Shown: positions 18,907 to 29,112 of the stretch, in pieces
Layout of the letters: the number at the start of each line of letters is the position of its first letter
Position numbering within the stretch: position 1 is the first letter of the stretch
Assembly (NCBI RefSeq): GCF_029392815.1
Contig: NZ_CP113942.1
Coordinates: 620,001-684,000 of the forward strand
Reading direction: 5' to 3'
From: Bifidobacterium sp. ESL0682
GTDB lineage: Bacteria > Actinomycetota > Actinomycetes > Actinomycetales > Bifidobacteriaceae
DNA: 64,000 nt
Notes under the pieces: generated by a model
Seen by the model: only the letters and a program-made list of their open reading frames with translations
The model's database searches: none
What the model was told of the DNA's origin: nothing
Made by a program: the position numbers and the translations under genes

Positions 18907-19914
18907 ATGGTAAACGACAAGGCTGTTTTGGTAGGTGTTGATGGGTCGCAAGCCAGCTACAAGGCCACGTGGTGGGCAGCAAATTATGCCAAGCATGCAG
19001 GGTTGATGCTGCAGATTGTCTGCGCCTATTCATTGCCGAGCTATGCAGCGGTCTCATTTGATTCCACTTACACTTCCATGGGCGATGACAATGCCGCCCA
19101 TATCGATGCTCAGGAAATTCTTTCCAAGGCCAAGGCCATCGCCGACGAGCAGGGTGTTGAAGCGCAGACGCTGATTGTCACCGGCGATCCCTCGTCGGTG
19201 TTCGTCGAGCTTTCGCGCAACTACAACCTGATTGTTATTGGCAACCGTGGCAAAGGCGGTCTGGCCGAACGCCTGCTGGGAACCACTAGCTCGTCACTGC
19301 CTGCTTACGCATATTGCCCGATTATCGTCGTGCCTTACACCGATGACGAAGGCAAGACCATGCATTTGAACAACACCATCAAGCGTGTTGCCGTGGGCAT
19401 CGATGCCAGCCAGTGGGGTCTGAAGGCCTTGCAGATTGCCTCCGATCTTTCCGACGACCGTGGAGCCGAGCTCGATGTCATCGACGCGGTGCCGGGTCTG
19501 CAGGGAGTCAGCGATGAGGATGGCGTTTACGATTCCTATATGGAGGATCTTGAGTCCATGCTCGCTCCGGTTCGTCAGGCGCATCCTGATCTGAAGATCA
19601 CCAAGACCATCGTTCCCGAATCTGCCGTTAGTGCACTGACCAAGGCCAGCTACGATCACGACATCGTGGTGGTGGGTTCCCGCGGCAAGGGTGGCTTCAC
19701 TGGTCTTCTGGTTGGCTCCACCAGCCAGGGTCTCATCCAGCATGCAGCCGGCCCGGTCTATGTGGTGCCGCGCAAGTACGTCGAAGCCGAGAAGTCCCGC
19801 TCCGATGGTGCTATCGAAGGCATCGAAGGCGTTAAGCAGGTATCGGTTGAGACCGCCGACAGCTCGGCCGCAGAGGCGATTGAATCCTCGATTGACCCCG
19901 AGCACAAGGCCTGA
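18907..19914 (+). CDS. Tandem-domain universal stress protein
   Basis: 335 residues with two UspA domains. Each ends with the ATP-binding G-2X-G-9X-G(S/T) motif: GNRGKGGLAERLLGTTSS in the first and GSRGKGGFTGLLVGSTS in the second, each followed by PIIVVP/PVYVVP. The start at ATG 18907 has AAGGAGG 6 bases upstream. An acidic tail of ~45 residues follows the second domain. Tandem Usp proteins in actinobacteria bind ATP and help survival under stress or growth arrest. The gene is flanked by terminators. Confidence 0.94.
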   Translation: MVNDKAVLVGVDGSQASYKATWWAANYAKHAGLMLQIVCAYSLPSYAAVSFDSTYTSMGDDNAAHIDAQEILSKAKAIADEQGVEAQTLIVTGDPSSVFVELSRNYNLIVIGNRGKGGLAERLLGTTSSSLPAYAYCPIIVVPYTDDEGKTMHLNNTIKRVAVGIDASQWGLKALQIASDLSDDRGAELDVIDAVPGLQGVSDEDGVYDSYMEDLESMLAPVRQAHPDLKITKTIVPESAVSALTKASYDHDIVVVGSRGKGGFTGLLVGSTSQGLIQHAAGPVYVVPRKYVEAEKSRSDGAIEGIEGVKQVSVETADSSAAEAIESSIDPEHKA

Positions 19915-19939
19915 TAGTCGGCTAGCGCATAAAACATAG

Positions 19940-19988
19940 AAAAGGGCGGTGCCGATCTCTCCAACGAGATGATCGGCACCGCCCTTTT
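19940..19988 (+). terminator. Strong terminator after the usp gene
   Basis: An 18-bp stem (AAAAGGGCGGTGCCGATC with its complement), extended by ATCTC/GAGAT-like pairing near the loop, is followed by a run of five Ts. Confidence 0.9.
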
Positions 19989-20091
19989 TGCATATCTGGA
20001 TTGCATCTACAAACGTGGTTGCGGCAATACGGTTAAGAAGTCTATTCCCGCAACATACGCAGATACAGCAACGTTTCTAAACGCGATAAGA

Positions 20092-20507
20092 CTACTTGGT
20101 GAGCACCTTGATGTCCATCGTCACGGGCGTGGCGACCTCATAGGTGTGCATCACCGTGCAGGACTTCTCGATATGCTTTTGACGCGGTCCTTGAGCTTCT
20201 CGACGTCTTCGCCATGAATACCGGCGCTTTGGGCATCAACAACCACCTGCTCGCGGAACGCGGTGTAGCCGTCAGCCTCGCGGTCGTAATCGCCGTCGAC
20301 GGTGATCTTCGCACCCTTGCCTTCGCCCAGCGAGTTCTCGATGGTCATCTGGCTGGAAAGGGCGCCGCAAGCTGCCAACGCCACCTTCATGAGGTCGCCG
20401 GGGTTGAACTGGCCTTTGCCGTGACCGAACTTGATGTGCGCGCCCTCGTCGCTGAACGCGTCCCAGGAACCGTCCTTGTTGCGTTCCACCCACAGTTTCT
20501 TTGCCAT
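20092..20507 (-). CDS. OsmC/Ohr-family protein (frameshift near the end)
   Basis: Starts at ATG 20507 behind GAGGAGGTAACA. The first catalytic Cys lies in VALAACGALSSQM. The frame ends early at the run of four Ts at 20177-20180 (A run on the coding strand). One added A gives DRVKKHIEKSCTVMHTYEVA and a stop at 20092-20094. This restores the second conserved Cys (EKSCTVMHT) typical of OsmC-like organic hydroperoxide reductases. It probably detoxifies peroxides, which fits the respiratory genes in the window. Without the correction the protein would lack its resolving Cys. Confidence 0.85.
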
Positions 20508-20781
20508 TGTTACCTCCTCGCGGTTGTGCCTTGTGATAAGGCGTGTCCCTACCAATCTAGCCCCAAGCCCCGTCGTGGCGTTTGTTACCGGCCGTGGGCT
20601 GGGTGAACGAAAGGATACATCAGGATTCGCGGCTTTTCTATCGGTGAAACCAGAACGAGAGCAGGGGAGTGTGGACGAGTCTGTTCGCGGGTTTGGGAGG
20701 CATCACGATGAGGATAAATTCACAGAATGATTCGTTGACGGAGTGCGCTGAGGCCTACCCGGGTTGCTAGAATGAATAGCT

Positions 20782-21650
20782 ATGTTGACTCAAGAACAGC
20801 TTGAAGAAATTCGTCATAAGATTCCCGCACGTCCACAAACCGACATTCCCATGCCTTACGAGGACCTGGTGCGCGACATCCTCACGCAGGGGACGCTCAA
20901 GACCGATCGTACCGGGACGGGAACGATTTCGCTGTTCGGCCGACAGATGCGTTTCGACCTTTCCAAGAGCTTCCCGTTGCTGACCACCAAGACGGTCTAT
21001 TTCAAGGGTATCGCCTATGAGCTGTTGTGGTTCCTTAAGGGTTCGAGCAACGTGCGTTGGCTGCAGGAGCACAACGTGCACATCTGGGACGAGTGGGCCG
21101 ATGAGAACGGCGATTTGGGACCGGTTTACGGTGTACAGTGGCGCAGCTGGCCTGCACCGACCAAGGACGACCCGAACCGTACCATCGACCAGATCGCCAA
21201 TGTCTTGGACCTGATCAAGACCCATCCTGATTCCCGTCGCATGATTGTCACCGCATGGAACCCGGCCGAGGTCGAGCAGATGGCCCTGCCGCCCTGCCAC
21301 GCACTCTTCCAGTTCTATGTGGCCGACGGCAAGCTTTCCTGCCAGCTCTACCAGCGTTCTTGCGATATGTTCCTGGGCGTGCCGTTCAACATCGCGTCCT
21401 ATTCGCTCCTGACCCTGATGATGGCCCAGCAGACCGGTCTCGAACCGGGGAGTTCGTCTGGACCGGTGGCGATTGCCATGTTTACGACAACCACATCGAC
21501 CAGATACTAACCCAGCTTTCGCGTGACCCGTATCCATATCCGCAGATTGAGATCCATAAGGCTGATTCGATTTTCGATTACCAGTACGAGGATTTCAAGA
21601 TCGTCAATTACCAGCATCATCCCGCCATCAAGGCGCCGGTGGCGGTCTGA
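20782..21650 (+). CDS. thyA: Thymidylate synthase (frameshift in this sequence)
   Basis: Makes dTMP from dUMP with methylene-tetrahydrofolate. The N-terminus has [12 protein letters not shown] (phosphate-binding Arg) and the catalytic Cys is in [12 protein letters not shown] near residue 170. [16 protein letters not shown] is intact. The frame breaks at the G run 21447-21450; one more G gives [20 protein letters not shown] and the normal end [18 protein letters not shown]. The gene is followed by folA on the same strand, the usual thyA-folA pair. Confidence 0.94.
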
Positions 21651-21801
21651 ATACATTGCCGGATTCGTTGGCATTGTTGGCTTGAGCGGCTTTGCTGACA
21701 GTACCGACATGGTGAGGTTGTAGACGGTTTCAATCGGCGCGAAATCGCGTCTGAGGCGTTGGTTAGACTAACAATACTGCCTAATTCAAGGAGTACATGA
21801 A

Positions 21802-22461
21802 ATGGAGCATGACAGTAGCCGTACCGGCTATCACGAACCCGAGCCCGGACTTGCCGGGCAAACAGCTACTGAGGACTGGGGAGACGATGTCGTCAAGACG
21901 TTCTCGGTCAATCTCATCTGGGCGTGCGCGGAGGACATGCAGGGCCGCCCGGGGGCAATGGGGTTCGAAGGCGGGATACCGTGGCATCTTGCCGAAGATA
22001 TGAAGCATTTCAAGGAGCTGACGGTTTCCCATCCAGTCATCATGGGTCGCAAGACTTGGGATTCGCTTGATCCAAGATACCGGCCTCTGCCCAATCGCGA
22101 CAATATCGTTGTTTCGCATGATGCGAACTGGCGTGCTGCCGGGGCTACTACGGCCAACGACATCGAGGCGGCGCTCGATTTCGCGCGTCAGGAAGCCATT
22201 CCTGACGACGGTCTTGATCGCAGCGAGATTTGGGTGATTGGGGGAGCACAGCTCTTCCGTTCCATCGGGCCCTTTGCCAACAAGGCATATGTCACCTATA
22301 TTCGTGGTCGTTTCGATGCGGACACGTATGCGCCTGATATGGATGAGCTGGTGCGTGCCGGGGCCTGGAGTGTGCAAGATGATGGGCCGTGGGCAACTCC
22401 TGCCAAGCCTGAAGGCGCTGTCGAAGCTTATCGTTTCGTCACTTACCAAAAGAATTCCTGA
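21802..22461 (+). CDS. folA: Dihydrofolate reductase
   Basis: Reduces dihydrofolate, the product of ThyA, back to tetrahydrofolate. After a ~30-residue N-terminal extension the DHFR fold begins with VNLIWACAED. GGIPWHLAEDMKHFKELT carries the active-site Trp and acidic residue, PVIMGRKTWDSL the NADPH-binding piece, and IWVIGGAQLF the conserved Gly-Gly. Start ATG 21802 has AAGGAG upstream. 219 residues is longer than the usual 160-170 because of the N-terminal extension and a mid insertion. Confidence 0.95.
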   Translation: MEHDSSRTGYHEPEPGLAGQTATEDWGDDVVKTFSVNLIWACAEDMQGRPGAMGFEGGIPWHLAEDMKHFKELTVSHPVIMGRKTWDSLDPRYRPLPNRDNIVVSHDANWRAAGATTANDIEAALDFARQEAIPDDGLDRSEIWVIGGAQLFRSIGPFANKAYVTYIRGRFDADTYAPDMDELVRAGAWSVQDDGPWATPAKPEGAVEAYRFVTYQKNS

Positions 22462-22716
22462 TTATTCGTTGCAAATATTGGCGCAGATATGGTTGCAGTT
22501 GTGACTGTATCTGCGTTTTTGTATTTGGACAGCGGTTGCTATCGCCCGATAAGCTAGAGTCAAGTGTCAATGACGACTACGAGGCACCAATCGTGTTGCG
22601 AACAATACAGTATGCGATGTTCGATTTGATTGATCGGATTGAATCTATGACAGCCTCGTCGTTATGATGGTTGTATCGTGTCATTCATACGTTGATACAA
22701 GAAAGATACTTGAATT
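22462..22716. other. Intergenic region folA to phosphatase gene
   Basis: About 255 bases with no gene-like frame. It probably contains the promoter of the phosphatase gene; I see no strong structure. Confidence 0.5.
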
Positions 22717-23226
22717 ATGACCAATCATCCTTATACTGTCATGACCGTCTGCACCGGCAACATTTGCCGTTCCCCGATGGCCGAGATTATCCTGCGTGCC
22801 AATTTCAAGGAACGGGGGCTGGGGGACAAGGTTCGTGTGATGTCCAGCGGCGTGAGCGACGAGGAATACAGCCACCCGATTGATCCGCGTGCCGTGCGCG
22901 TGCTGCGCCAGCGCGGCTATGAGATTCCCAAGCATCATTTTGCACACCGCATCACTTCCGAGGAAATTGACGAAAGCGACCTGTTTCTGCCGATGACCGC
23001 CTCGCATGAAAGGGGACTGCTGCGCCTCCTGCCGGCCGATAAGAAGCCTGAGGTGTATCTCTACCGCAGCTTCGATCCGAACCTGCCCAAGCCCGCGCCG
23101 GGCCATGAAAGCGACATCGACCTGGTCGACCCGTGGTACGGCGGCCCGCGCGATTTCGACATCGCCATCGACCAGATTGACGGCGTTGCCCCATACATCG
23201 TCGATTGGGTCGCCCAACAGCTCTGA
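22717..23226 (+). CDS. Low-molecular-weight protein-tyrosine phosphatase
   Basis: 169 residues. The N-terminal P-loop is CTGNICRS (CX5RS) and the general acid lies in LVDPWYGGPRDF near residue 142. It dephosphorylates phosphotyrosine proteins; in actinobacteria such enzymes often act on polysaccharide-export kinases. No tyrosine kinase is adjacent. Flanked by a strong terminator. Confidence 0.93.
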   Translation: MTNHPYTVMTVCTGNICRSPMAEIILRANFKERGLGDKVRVMSSGVSDEEYSHPIDPRAVRVLRQRGYEIPKHHFAHRITSEEIDESDLFLPMTASHERGLLRLLPADKKPEVYLYRSFDPNLPKPAPGHESDIDLVDPWYGGPRDFDIAIDQIDGVAPYIVDWVAQQL

Positions 23227-23238
23227 ATCTGAGATTTC

Positions 23239-23284
23239 AACGTGTTCAGGCTCCGGTAAATCCCTACCGGAGCCTGAACACGTT
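23239..23284 (+). terminator. Terminator after the phosphatase gene
   Basis: A perfect 20-bp stem (AACGTGTTCAGGCTCCGGTA with its complement) and a 6-base loop, followed by TTGTTTC. Confidence 0.88.
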
Positions 23285-23336
23285 TGTTTCATGTATTGAA
23301 CCCGCGAGATAAATGTTGGAGATAGTAGCAGAAATA

Positions 23337-23380
23337 CGAAAAAGCCCCGAAACCATTGCAATTCCTTGATTTCGAGACTC
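23337..23380 (-). terminator. Terminator of the tRNA-Asp/tRNA-Phe unit
   Basis: Read on the minus strand, CTCGAAATC pairs with GGTTTCGGG and runs into GCTTTTT, just after the CCA end of tRNA-Phe. Confidence 0.75.
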
Positions 23381-23383
23381 GAG

Positions 23384-23459
23384 TGGTGGCTCCGAGCGGC
23401 ATCGATCCGCTGACCTAACGATTTTCAGTCGTTCGCTCTACCAACTGAGCTACAGAGCC
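23384..23459 (-). tRNA. tRNA-Phe (anticodon GAA)
   Basis: A 76-nt cloverleaf with encoded CCA. The acceptor is GGCTCTG/CGGAGCC with discriminator A. The anticodon stem AACGA/TCGTT holds the loop CTGAAAA. The T-loop is ATCGATG, slightly unusual for TTCGA but seen in some actinobacterial tRNA-Phe. Confidence 0.95.
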
Positions 23460-23470
23460 ATGAATAATCA

Positions 23471-23490
23471 AAAACCCGGCGAACCGGGTT
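23471..23490 (-). terminator. Short hairpin between tRNA-Asp and tRNA-Phe
   Basis: AAACCCGG-CGAA-CCGGGTTT is a perfect 8-bp stem with a stable tetraloop-sized loop. It may be a processing signal or partial terminator between the two tRNAs. Confidence 0.6.
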
Positions 23491-23504
23491 TAAGACCATT
23501 CGAG

Positions 23505-23578
23505 CGACTCCGGCCAGACTTGAACTGGTGACCTCCGCCGTGACAGGGCGGCGCTCTAACCAACTGAGCTACGGAGCC
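23505..23578 (-). tRNA. tRNA-Asp (anticodon GTC)
   Basis: A 74-nt cloverleaf without encoded CCA. The acceptor is GGCTCCG/CGGAGTC with discriminator G. The anticodon loop is CTGTCAC within the stem CCGCC/GGCGG. The T-stem has one mismatched outer pair (A-C). It is cotranscribed with tRNA-Phe. Confidence 0.93.
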
Positions 23579-23716
23579 GTGGCTTGCTTTCATCAAGCAG
23601 CCGAGTGTTAATATTACTCAGAATCCAGATAAGCGCAACCCCGGAGCTGTTTCAGCGTGTCGCCTATGAATACAATGCCTTATAACAATTCGGTTGGAGG
23701 CAATGTACTTGAAGAT

Positions 23717-24379
23717 TCACCAAGATCTGGCGGCATCGAAAGAGGCTGCGGTGACGGTTTGTGGGGAATCGTAGAGGTAATAGGTATAGCCGGTGTCGTC
23801 TGCATCATCGTCAGGGTCATCATCATCGTCGAAGGGATCGGAACTACAGTCCGAACCATCACAATAGCTACCGTTGAAATGATGGAGGCCGTAGCTCAAG
23901 GATGTAATAAGGGCGATGACGAGGATGACGCTCAGTATCGACGAAATGGCGCTGATGACGATGCCGGCGATGGCCATACCCTTACTTTTCTCACCACTGT
24001 GATTGATCTGAACAAGAGCGACGATGGAAAGTACGAGACCTATAATGGGAACCAGGAAGGAAAGCACGAAACCGATGATGCACAGCGTGTTCCATTTTTG
24101 ATACGGTTCTGGAGGATAGTATCCCTGAGGGCCTGTCGGCGGAATGGGATTGTACGTCCCATAATTGGGAATTTGGCCGTTTTGCCCTTGATAACTTTCG
24201 CCACCGTTGCTGCCGTTGTATGGGTATGGTGCTTGATATCCGGCGTTTTGCTGGTAAGCCCCTTGGTACTGAGAACTTTGGCTGTATGGCGGATTCTGAC
24301 TCTGCTGGGGATTCGCATATTGCGGGTTTTCGCCATCGGGGCCCTGTGAAGTGTTGCCATCGAAATCGTTATTCTTCAT
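23717..24379 (-). CDS. DUF4190-type membrane protein with Gln/Tyr-rich N-terminus
   Basis: About 220 residues. The first ~95 are low complexity, rich in Gln, Asn, Tyr, Pro and Gly, and presumably cytoplasmic and disordered. Two membrane helices follow ([23 protein letters not shown] and [22 protein letters not shown]) with the short loop [13 protein letters not shown] typical of DUF4190. The tail has a run of Asp residues. Function unknown; such proteins are common in actinobacteria. A GTG 16 codons earlier (24427) is an alternative start. It is divergent from trmB. Confidence 0.8.
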   Translation of the reverse strand: MKNNDFDGNTSQGPDGENPQYANPQQSQNPPYSQSSQYQGAYQQNAGYQAPYPYNGSNGGESYQGQNGQIPNYGTYNPIPPTGPQGYYPPEPYQKWNTLCIIGFVLSFLVPIIGLVLSIVALVQINHSGEKSKGMAIAGIVISAISSILSVILVIALITSLSYGLHHFNGSYCDGSDCSSDPFDDDDDPDDDADDTGYTYYLYDSPQTVTAASFDAARSW

Positions 24380-24441
24380 GTGCTCCAGTCTACGCGCGAA
24401 GGGGAAGTTTTCGGGTTCGCCTTCCACTAGACTTGGCTTTC

Positions 24442-25239
24442 ATGCAAGAAAATGACCCTAGAATCCACCATGTCCTCTCCTTTGTGCGGCGGGCCGGACG
24501 GCTTGACGACCGTTTGAAGCGTGCATGGCAGCGCTATGCGCCTGATTTTCTGCTGGATATCAATGCTGGTCCCGGGTCGCTTGATGTGAAGCCGGGATTC
24601 GTGTTCGATCGCGCCTTCGTCGACAGGACTTGGGGCAACGAAAATCCATTGGTCATAGAGATTGGTACGGGACAAGGGGAGAACGTCGTCGCGGCCGCTC
24701 AAAGCCGACCTGAGACGAATTTTCTTGCGGTGGAGGTCTACGACCCTGGCGTGGCCCATACGATGCTGCGTGCGGGCAAACTCGGCCTTTCCAATCTGCG
24801 TGTAGCGCAGATCAATGCGCCGGAACTGTTTGAGGCTGCACAGGCCGGGGTGGCCGACGAGGTCTGGACGTTCTTTCCCGATCCGTGGCCGAAAATGAAG
24901 CATCATAAGCGCCGTATCGTCCAACCGGCGCTCGCAGCCAACGTGCATCGGGCGTTGGGCGAGAGGGGCGTATGGCGGCTTGCCACCGACATCGAGGACT
25001 ATGCGTTGCATGTCCATGAGGTGATGGATGGACGCGACGACTTTGCCAATATCGGGTCATTGACGGTTTCCTTGCCGACGGAACATGTGGGCAAGGGCAC
25101 GGCCGACAAAGCTGAGTCGATGCCTCATGCCGACTTCAAGGAGTCGGAACGTTACGAAGGCAGGATATTGACCAATTTCGAGAAGAAAGGGCTGGATGCG
25201 GGCCGGGTCATTCATGATTTCACCTATCAGGCCAGATGA
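24442..25239 (+). CDS. trmB: tRNA (guanine-46-N7)-methyltransferase
   Basis: Methylates G46 in the variable loop of tRNAs using S-adenosylmethionine. The SAM-binding Rossmann motif is [12 protein letters not shown], and [19 protein letters not shown] is the diagnostic TrmB segment. I take ATG 24442, which leaves a normal 265-residue protein; upstream in-frame sequence overlaps the divergent gene. Flanked downstream by tRNA-Glu. Confidence 0.94.
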   Translation: MQENDPRIHHVLSFVRRAGRLDDRLKRAWQRYAPDFLLDINAGPGSLDVKPGFVFDRAFVDRTWGNENPLVIEIGTGQGENVVAAAQSRPETNFLAVEVYDPGVAHTMLRAGKLGLSNLRVAQINAPELFEAAQAGVADEVWTFFPDPWPKMKHHKRRIVQPALAANVHRALGERGVWRLATDIEDYALHVHEVMDGRDDFANIGSLTVSLPTEHVGKGTADKAESMPHADFKESERYEGRILTNFEKKGLDAGRVIHDFTYQAR

Positions 25240-25317
25240 TTGCTGCCGGATAATTGCTTGCCAACACGCCGATACTTGCTCACGTCGAGTTTATATTTTA
25301 GACTAATCAAGTTGTTG

Positions 25318-25388
25318 GCCCCCTCGTCTAACGGTTAGGACACCAGACTTTCAATCTGACAACAAGAGTTCGACTCTCTTGGGGGGTA
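25318..25388 (+). tRNA. tRNA-Glu (anticodon TTC), one acceptor base missing
   Basis: The anticodon stem CAGA/TCTG holds CTTTCAA, the T-arm is AAGAG-TTCGACT-CTCTT, and the discriminator is A. The 3' acceptor arm reads GGGGGGT, but the 5' arm has only five Cs after G1. A sixth C would give a perfect GCCCCCC/GGGGGGT acceptor, as in other actinobacterial tRNA-Glu genes. This matches the homopolymer losses seen in neighbouring genes. No CCA is encoded. Confidence 0.93.
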
Positions 25389-25395
25389 CGGAAAA

Positions 25396-25422
25396 GGCCG
25401 GATAGCGAATCGCTATCCGGCC
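25396..25422 (+). terminator. Terminator after tRNA-Glu
   Basis: A perfect 12-bp stem GGCCGGATAGCG / CGCTATCCGGCC with a 3-base loop, followed by ATTTGTTT. Confidence 0.8.
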
Positions 25423-25715
25423 GATTTGTTTCTGATGACGATTGGATGGTCGTAAACGCTAGTTTTGCTCGCACAATATCGCAAATAGCCATGTGAATAT
25501 TGATGAACCATATTCGAGAGTGGACGCTCGCACGAAAATTAAGTAAGCGCGTACTGTTAAATGTCGGGTGAAGCGTTGTATGGACGCCTATGCTTTACAA
25601 AGAGGTGAGATAGTGTTCCGAAGAAACGGCAGAAGGCCATTGCTGTCACACCTACAATTGTAATATTCGTCATGCGGTAGAAGATTGAAATCTTGGCGGA
25701 TTCAGACATCTCGAA
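25423..25715. other. Intergenic region tRNA-Glu to GH65 gene
   Basis: About 290 bases, AT-rich. A possible open frame on the minus strand here (25557-25820) has no recognisable features and overlaps the GH65 start, so I do not call it. Confidence 0.5.
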
Positions 25716-28700
25716 ATGATTTCTGATTCTGCTGAAATTGGTAACCAAACAATAGAGGGAAAAGAGTTCGAGGTGGGTCAACCTGAAGCTAAAAGGAAAG
25801 TCGTTTTGCCGATCGATCAATACGATGCCTTGTTATTCGACCTCGACGGGGTTCTTGTCCCTACTGTCGAGTTGCACAAAGAGGCATGGCGAAGGCTGTT
25901 CGATTCGGTGCTGCCGAGCGCCGTGGCCTCCTACACTGACGCGGATTATTACCGGTATGTAGACGGCAAACCGCAATACGACGGTATACAGTCCCTTTTC
26001 GAGAGTCGTGGCATCACTTTGCCGGCGGGCGACCCATCAGACAGCGCCGAGAACAATACGATTTGCGGCCTGGGCAATCGTAAGAATGACATTTTCGACG
26101 AGCTGCTGCGCGTCCAAGGCGTCGAGCCGTATGCGGATGTGGCCGATGTCTTGCGGCATTTCGTGGCTTCTGGCAAGCGTCTCGCCGTCGTCTCGAGTTC
26201 TCGCAACGCTCGGCAGGTGTTGCTGAAGGCGGGATTACTCAAGTTCTTCGATGAGGTCGTCGACGGCGGCGTCAGTGCTCAAGAGGGGCTCGAAGGCAAG
26301 CCGGCTCCGGATGCTTATCAATATGCAGCCGATAAACTAGGTGTGCCTTACTCGCACACCGTGGTCCTGGAGGATGCGCTTTCCGGCGTGGCCGCCGGGG
26401 CAGCTGGCGATTTCGGTTTGGTGGTCGGCATCGACCATGGGGCCGGTCGTACCTGGCTTCTTGATGCGGGCGCCGACATCGTCGTCAACCAGCTCGGGCA
26501 ATTGCTTGGTGGTATCGCCCATCGCACCGAACTCGCGGACGATTCACTCGACCACGACCGTTACCCTATCGATACTTGGAAATTCACCGAATACGGCAAA
26601 CCGAGCCCTGAAGGTGCCACGCTGTTTTCTCTGTCGAACGGGACCATTGGTGTACGTGGGGAATCCGGAGAGCCGCGTTGGTTGGGTTCCGGCACGTTCC
26701 TGAGCGGTTTCCACGAGACGTTCACCATCCGTCACGCCGAGGAGGCTTACGGTTTCGCCCGCGTCGGCCAGGTGGTGCAAGGTGTTCCTGACTCCCAGGA
26801 TTTTCGGTTCTTTGTTGACGACCAGCAGCTGAGCACTCCCGGCAACTTCATGCAGAGCGTCGATTTCAGAACGGGTATCGCCACACGTTCGTATCGTTTC
26901 GATGTCGATGAGCATTCGAGTCTCGATGTCGAGATCAATACCATGGTCTGTCTTTCTCGGGCTGACCTCATGGTGACTTCGCTAACGTTCAAGGCGCATG
27001 GGCGTGATCTCAAGGTCCACGTCGAAGCCCGTGTGAACACCGACAAACCTGTGGTCTCCCGCGACACCGATCCGCGTAAAGCCGATATGATCGCCGACGG
27101 CGGTCTGCGCAAGCTCAAGGTGGACAGCATCGCGAGGAACGATGACAACGAGGATTTCGGTGCTTACCACTGCGCGAATTCCGGGCTGACGATGGCCTTG
27201 GGAGTCTGCCAGCAATCCGGCGAACAATCGCTGCCGCAGATTTTCGATGTCGATGTGCAAAAAGAATCCGAGACCCGCGTTCTTCGTTACACTGCGTACA
27301 ACAGCTATCCGATTCGTCCCGTAGGCATCGATCAGGGGCTCGAAGTGGCTGCCGACGGCAACCACGATGACATGGCACTGGTCCGACGATGTGAACATAC
27401 CCTTTCCTGGGCCAAGGAGCAGGGCTTTGATGCCCTCGTCGACCAGCAGCGTCAGTGGCTTGATGATTTCTGGAACAAGTCCGATGTCATTATCGAAGAT
27501 TCGGGGGATGGCCGCCTGCAGCAAGTGATGCATTGGGAACTGTTCCAGCTCGCTCAGGCCACCGCCACTATCCCCAACGGCATCTCTGCCAAGGGATTGA
27601 GCGGTACAGGCTATTCGGGCCATTATTTCTGGGATACGGAGACCTATATCGTTCCGTTCCTGACCTACACCGCGCCACAGCTTGCTCGTCAGGCGCTTTC
27701 GTTCCGGTATCGTCAGCTTCCGGCCGCCCGCAAGCGTGCAGCGATGATGAACATGGACGGTGCCCTCTTCCCATGGCGTTCCATCAACGGAGAGGAGGCA
27801 TCGGCCTTCTTCGAGGCCGGAACCGCCCAGTATCACATCGATGCGGATATCGCCTATGCGGTCTGCCAGTATGTCGGCGTGACCGGCGACCGTGACTTCC
27901 TCGTGAAGGAAGGCATCGATATCCTGGTGGAAACCGCAAGGATGTGGGAAAGCCTGGGCTACATCGGCGGAGACGGGGCCTTCCATATCAACACCGTCAC
28001 CGGACCGGACGAATATTCGGCCTTGGTGGACGACAATTACTACACCAACGTCATGGCGCAGTTCAATCTGCGCAAGGCAGCCGAGGCCATCGACTCGCTG
28101 ACTCCCCAAGAGCGAGAAACGGTGATGCAGCGGCTCACGCTCGGCTCTCAAGAGCTCGTGAACTGGCGAACCGATGCCAAGCGCATGAAGCTTCCCTTCG
28201 ACGACAGCCTCGGCATCCATCTGCAGGACGACGAGATCATGCGCCGTGAGCCTTGGGATTTCAAGCACGACACGGAGCGGCCGCTGTTGCTGCACTACCA
28301 TCCGATGGTCATCTATCGTCGGCGTGTGCTCAAGCAGACCGATACGGTTCTGGCTCTCTACCTGCTTTCCTCGCAGTTCGACGAGCAGGTCAAGCGGCGT
28401 GATTTCGACTTCTACGACCCGTTGACCACTGGCGATTCCTCGCTTTCCGCGGCTTCCCAGTCGATTGTCGCTGCCGAAGTCGGGCACAGCAAGCTGGCGA
28501 TGGATTATTTCCGTCAGTCGCTCTACGCCGACGTGGCCAATCTGCACAGCAACACCGCCGACGGCATTCATCTGGCATCGGCAGGCGGAGTATGGATGAC
28601 AGCCGTGGCAGGATTTGGCGGGCTGCGTGATTCCGGTGGCGAACTGTTGTCCATCGATCCGCATCTGCCCGAGTCGTTGGCAAAGCCTCACTTACCATCT

Positions 28701-28814
28701 CACCATCCATGGCGCCAGAATCGAAGTCAAGGTTTGTCATGATGGTGTGGATCTGCGTCGTCTTTCCGGAGAGCCAGTGGAGTTGATGGTTCAGGGGAGA
28801 AGCGCAAGGTCTGA
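25716..28814 (+). CDS. HAD (beta-phosphoglucomutase-like) fused to GH65 disaccharide phosphorylase (two frameshifts at the end)
   Basis: A fusion of about 1030 residues. Residues ~30-260 form a HAD phosphatase/mutase with the nucleophile motif LLFDLDGVLVPT and VSSSRNARQVLLKAG. From ~290 on it is a GH65 phosphorylase with TGPDEYSALVDDNYYTN, whose Glu is the expected general acid, and RPLLLHYHP for phosphate binding. It would split an alpha-glucobiose (maltose, trehalose, kojibiose or nigerose type) with phosphate into glucose and beta-glucose-1-P, and the HAD part would convert the latter to glucose-6-P. Near the end an extra T (28677-28678) and a missing G (run 28794-28797) displace the frame. 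Correction gives WQSLTYHLTIHGARIEV and the end VQGEKRKV, stopping at 28814. The start is uncertain. Confidence 0.88.
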
Positions 28815-28840
28815 TACCTTTGTGCGCGCCTCTGTGTTCG

Positions 28841-28882
28841 ATGCGTGGGCATGTTGCCGTTTAGTGCAGCATACCCACGCAT
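28841..28882 (+). terminator. Terminator after the GH65 gene
   Basis: ATGCGTGGG pairs with CCCACGCAT, with further inner pairs, and is followed by TTTTTC. Confidence 0.82.
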
Positions 28883-29112
28883 TTTTCGTTGAAAGAGGAG
28901 GGGCGAGGATAACGATAGGCCTTGTGCCGGCTGCATTTGTGACATATGCCATAAAAGCGGTCAGTTTACGTCATTAGCGGCCATTTTACGACGATAAAAA
29001 ACGGTTTTTGTTCGGTTTGCCATATAGTGTTGGAGCATGTAGGCAATGGCGGCGTTCATATCATTATGCTGCCATTTTTTCGTTTGAAAACATAGGAAAT
29101 AAGGTGAACGAT

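Noticed and set aside
25557-25820. Possible small minus-strand gene before GH65
   Set aside because: No ribosome site or recognisable features, and it overlaps the GH65 start.
26982-28691. Open frame of about 570 codons antisense to the GH65 gene
   Set aside because: Mirror of a conserved enzyme; no start signal or recognisable domain.
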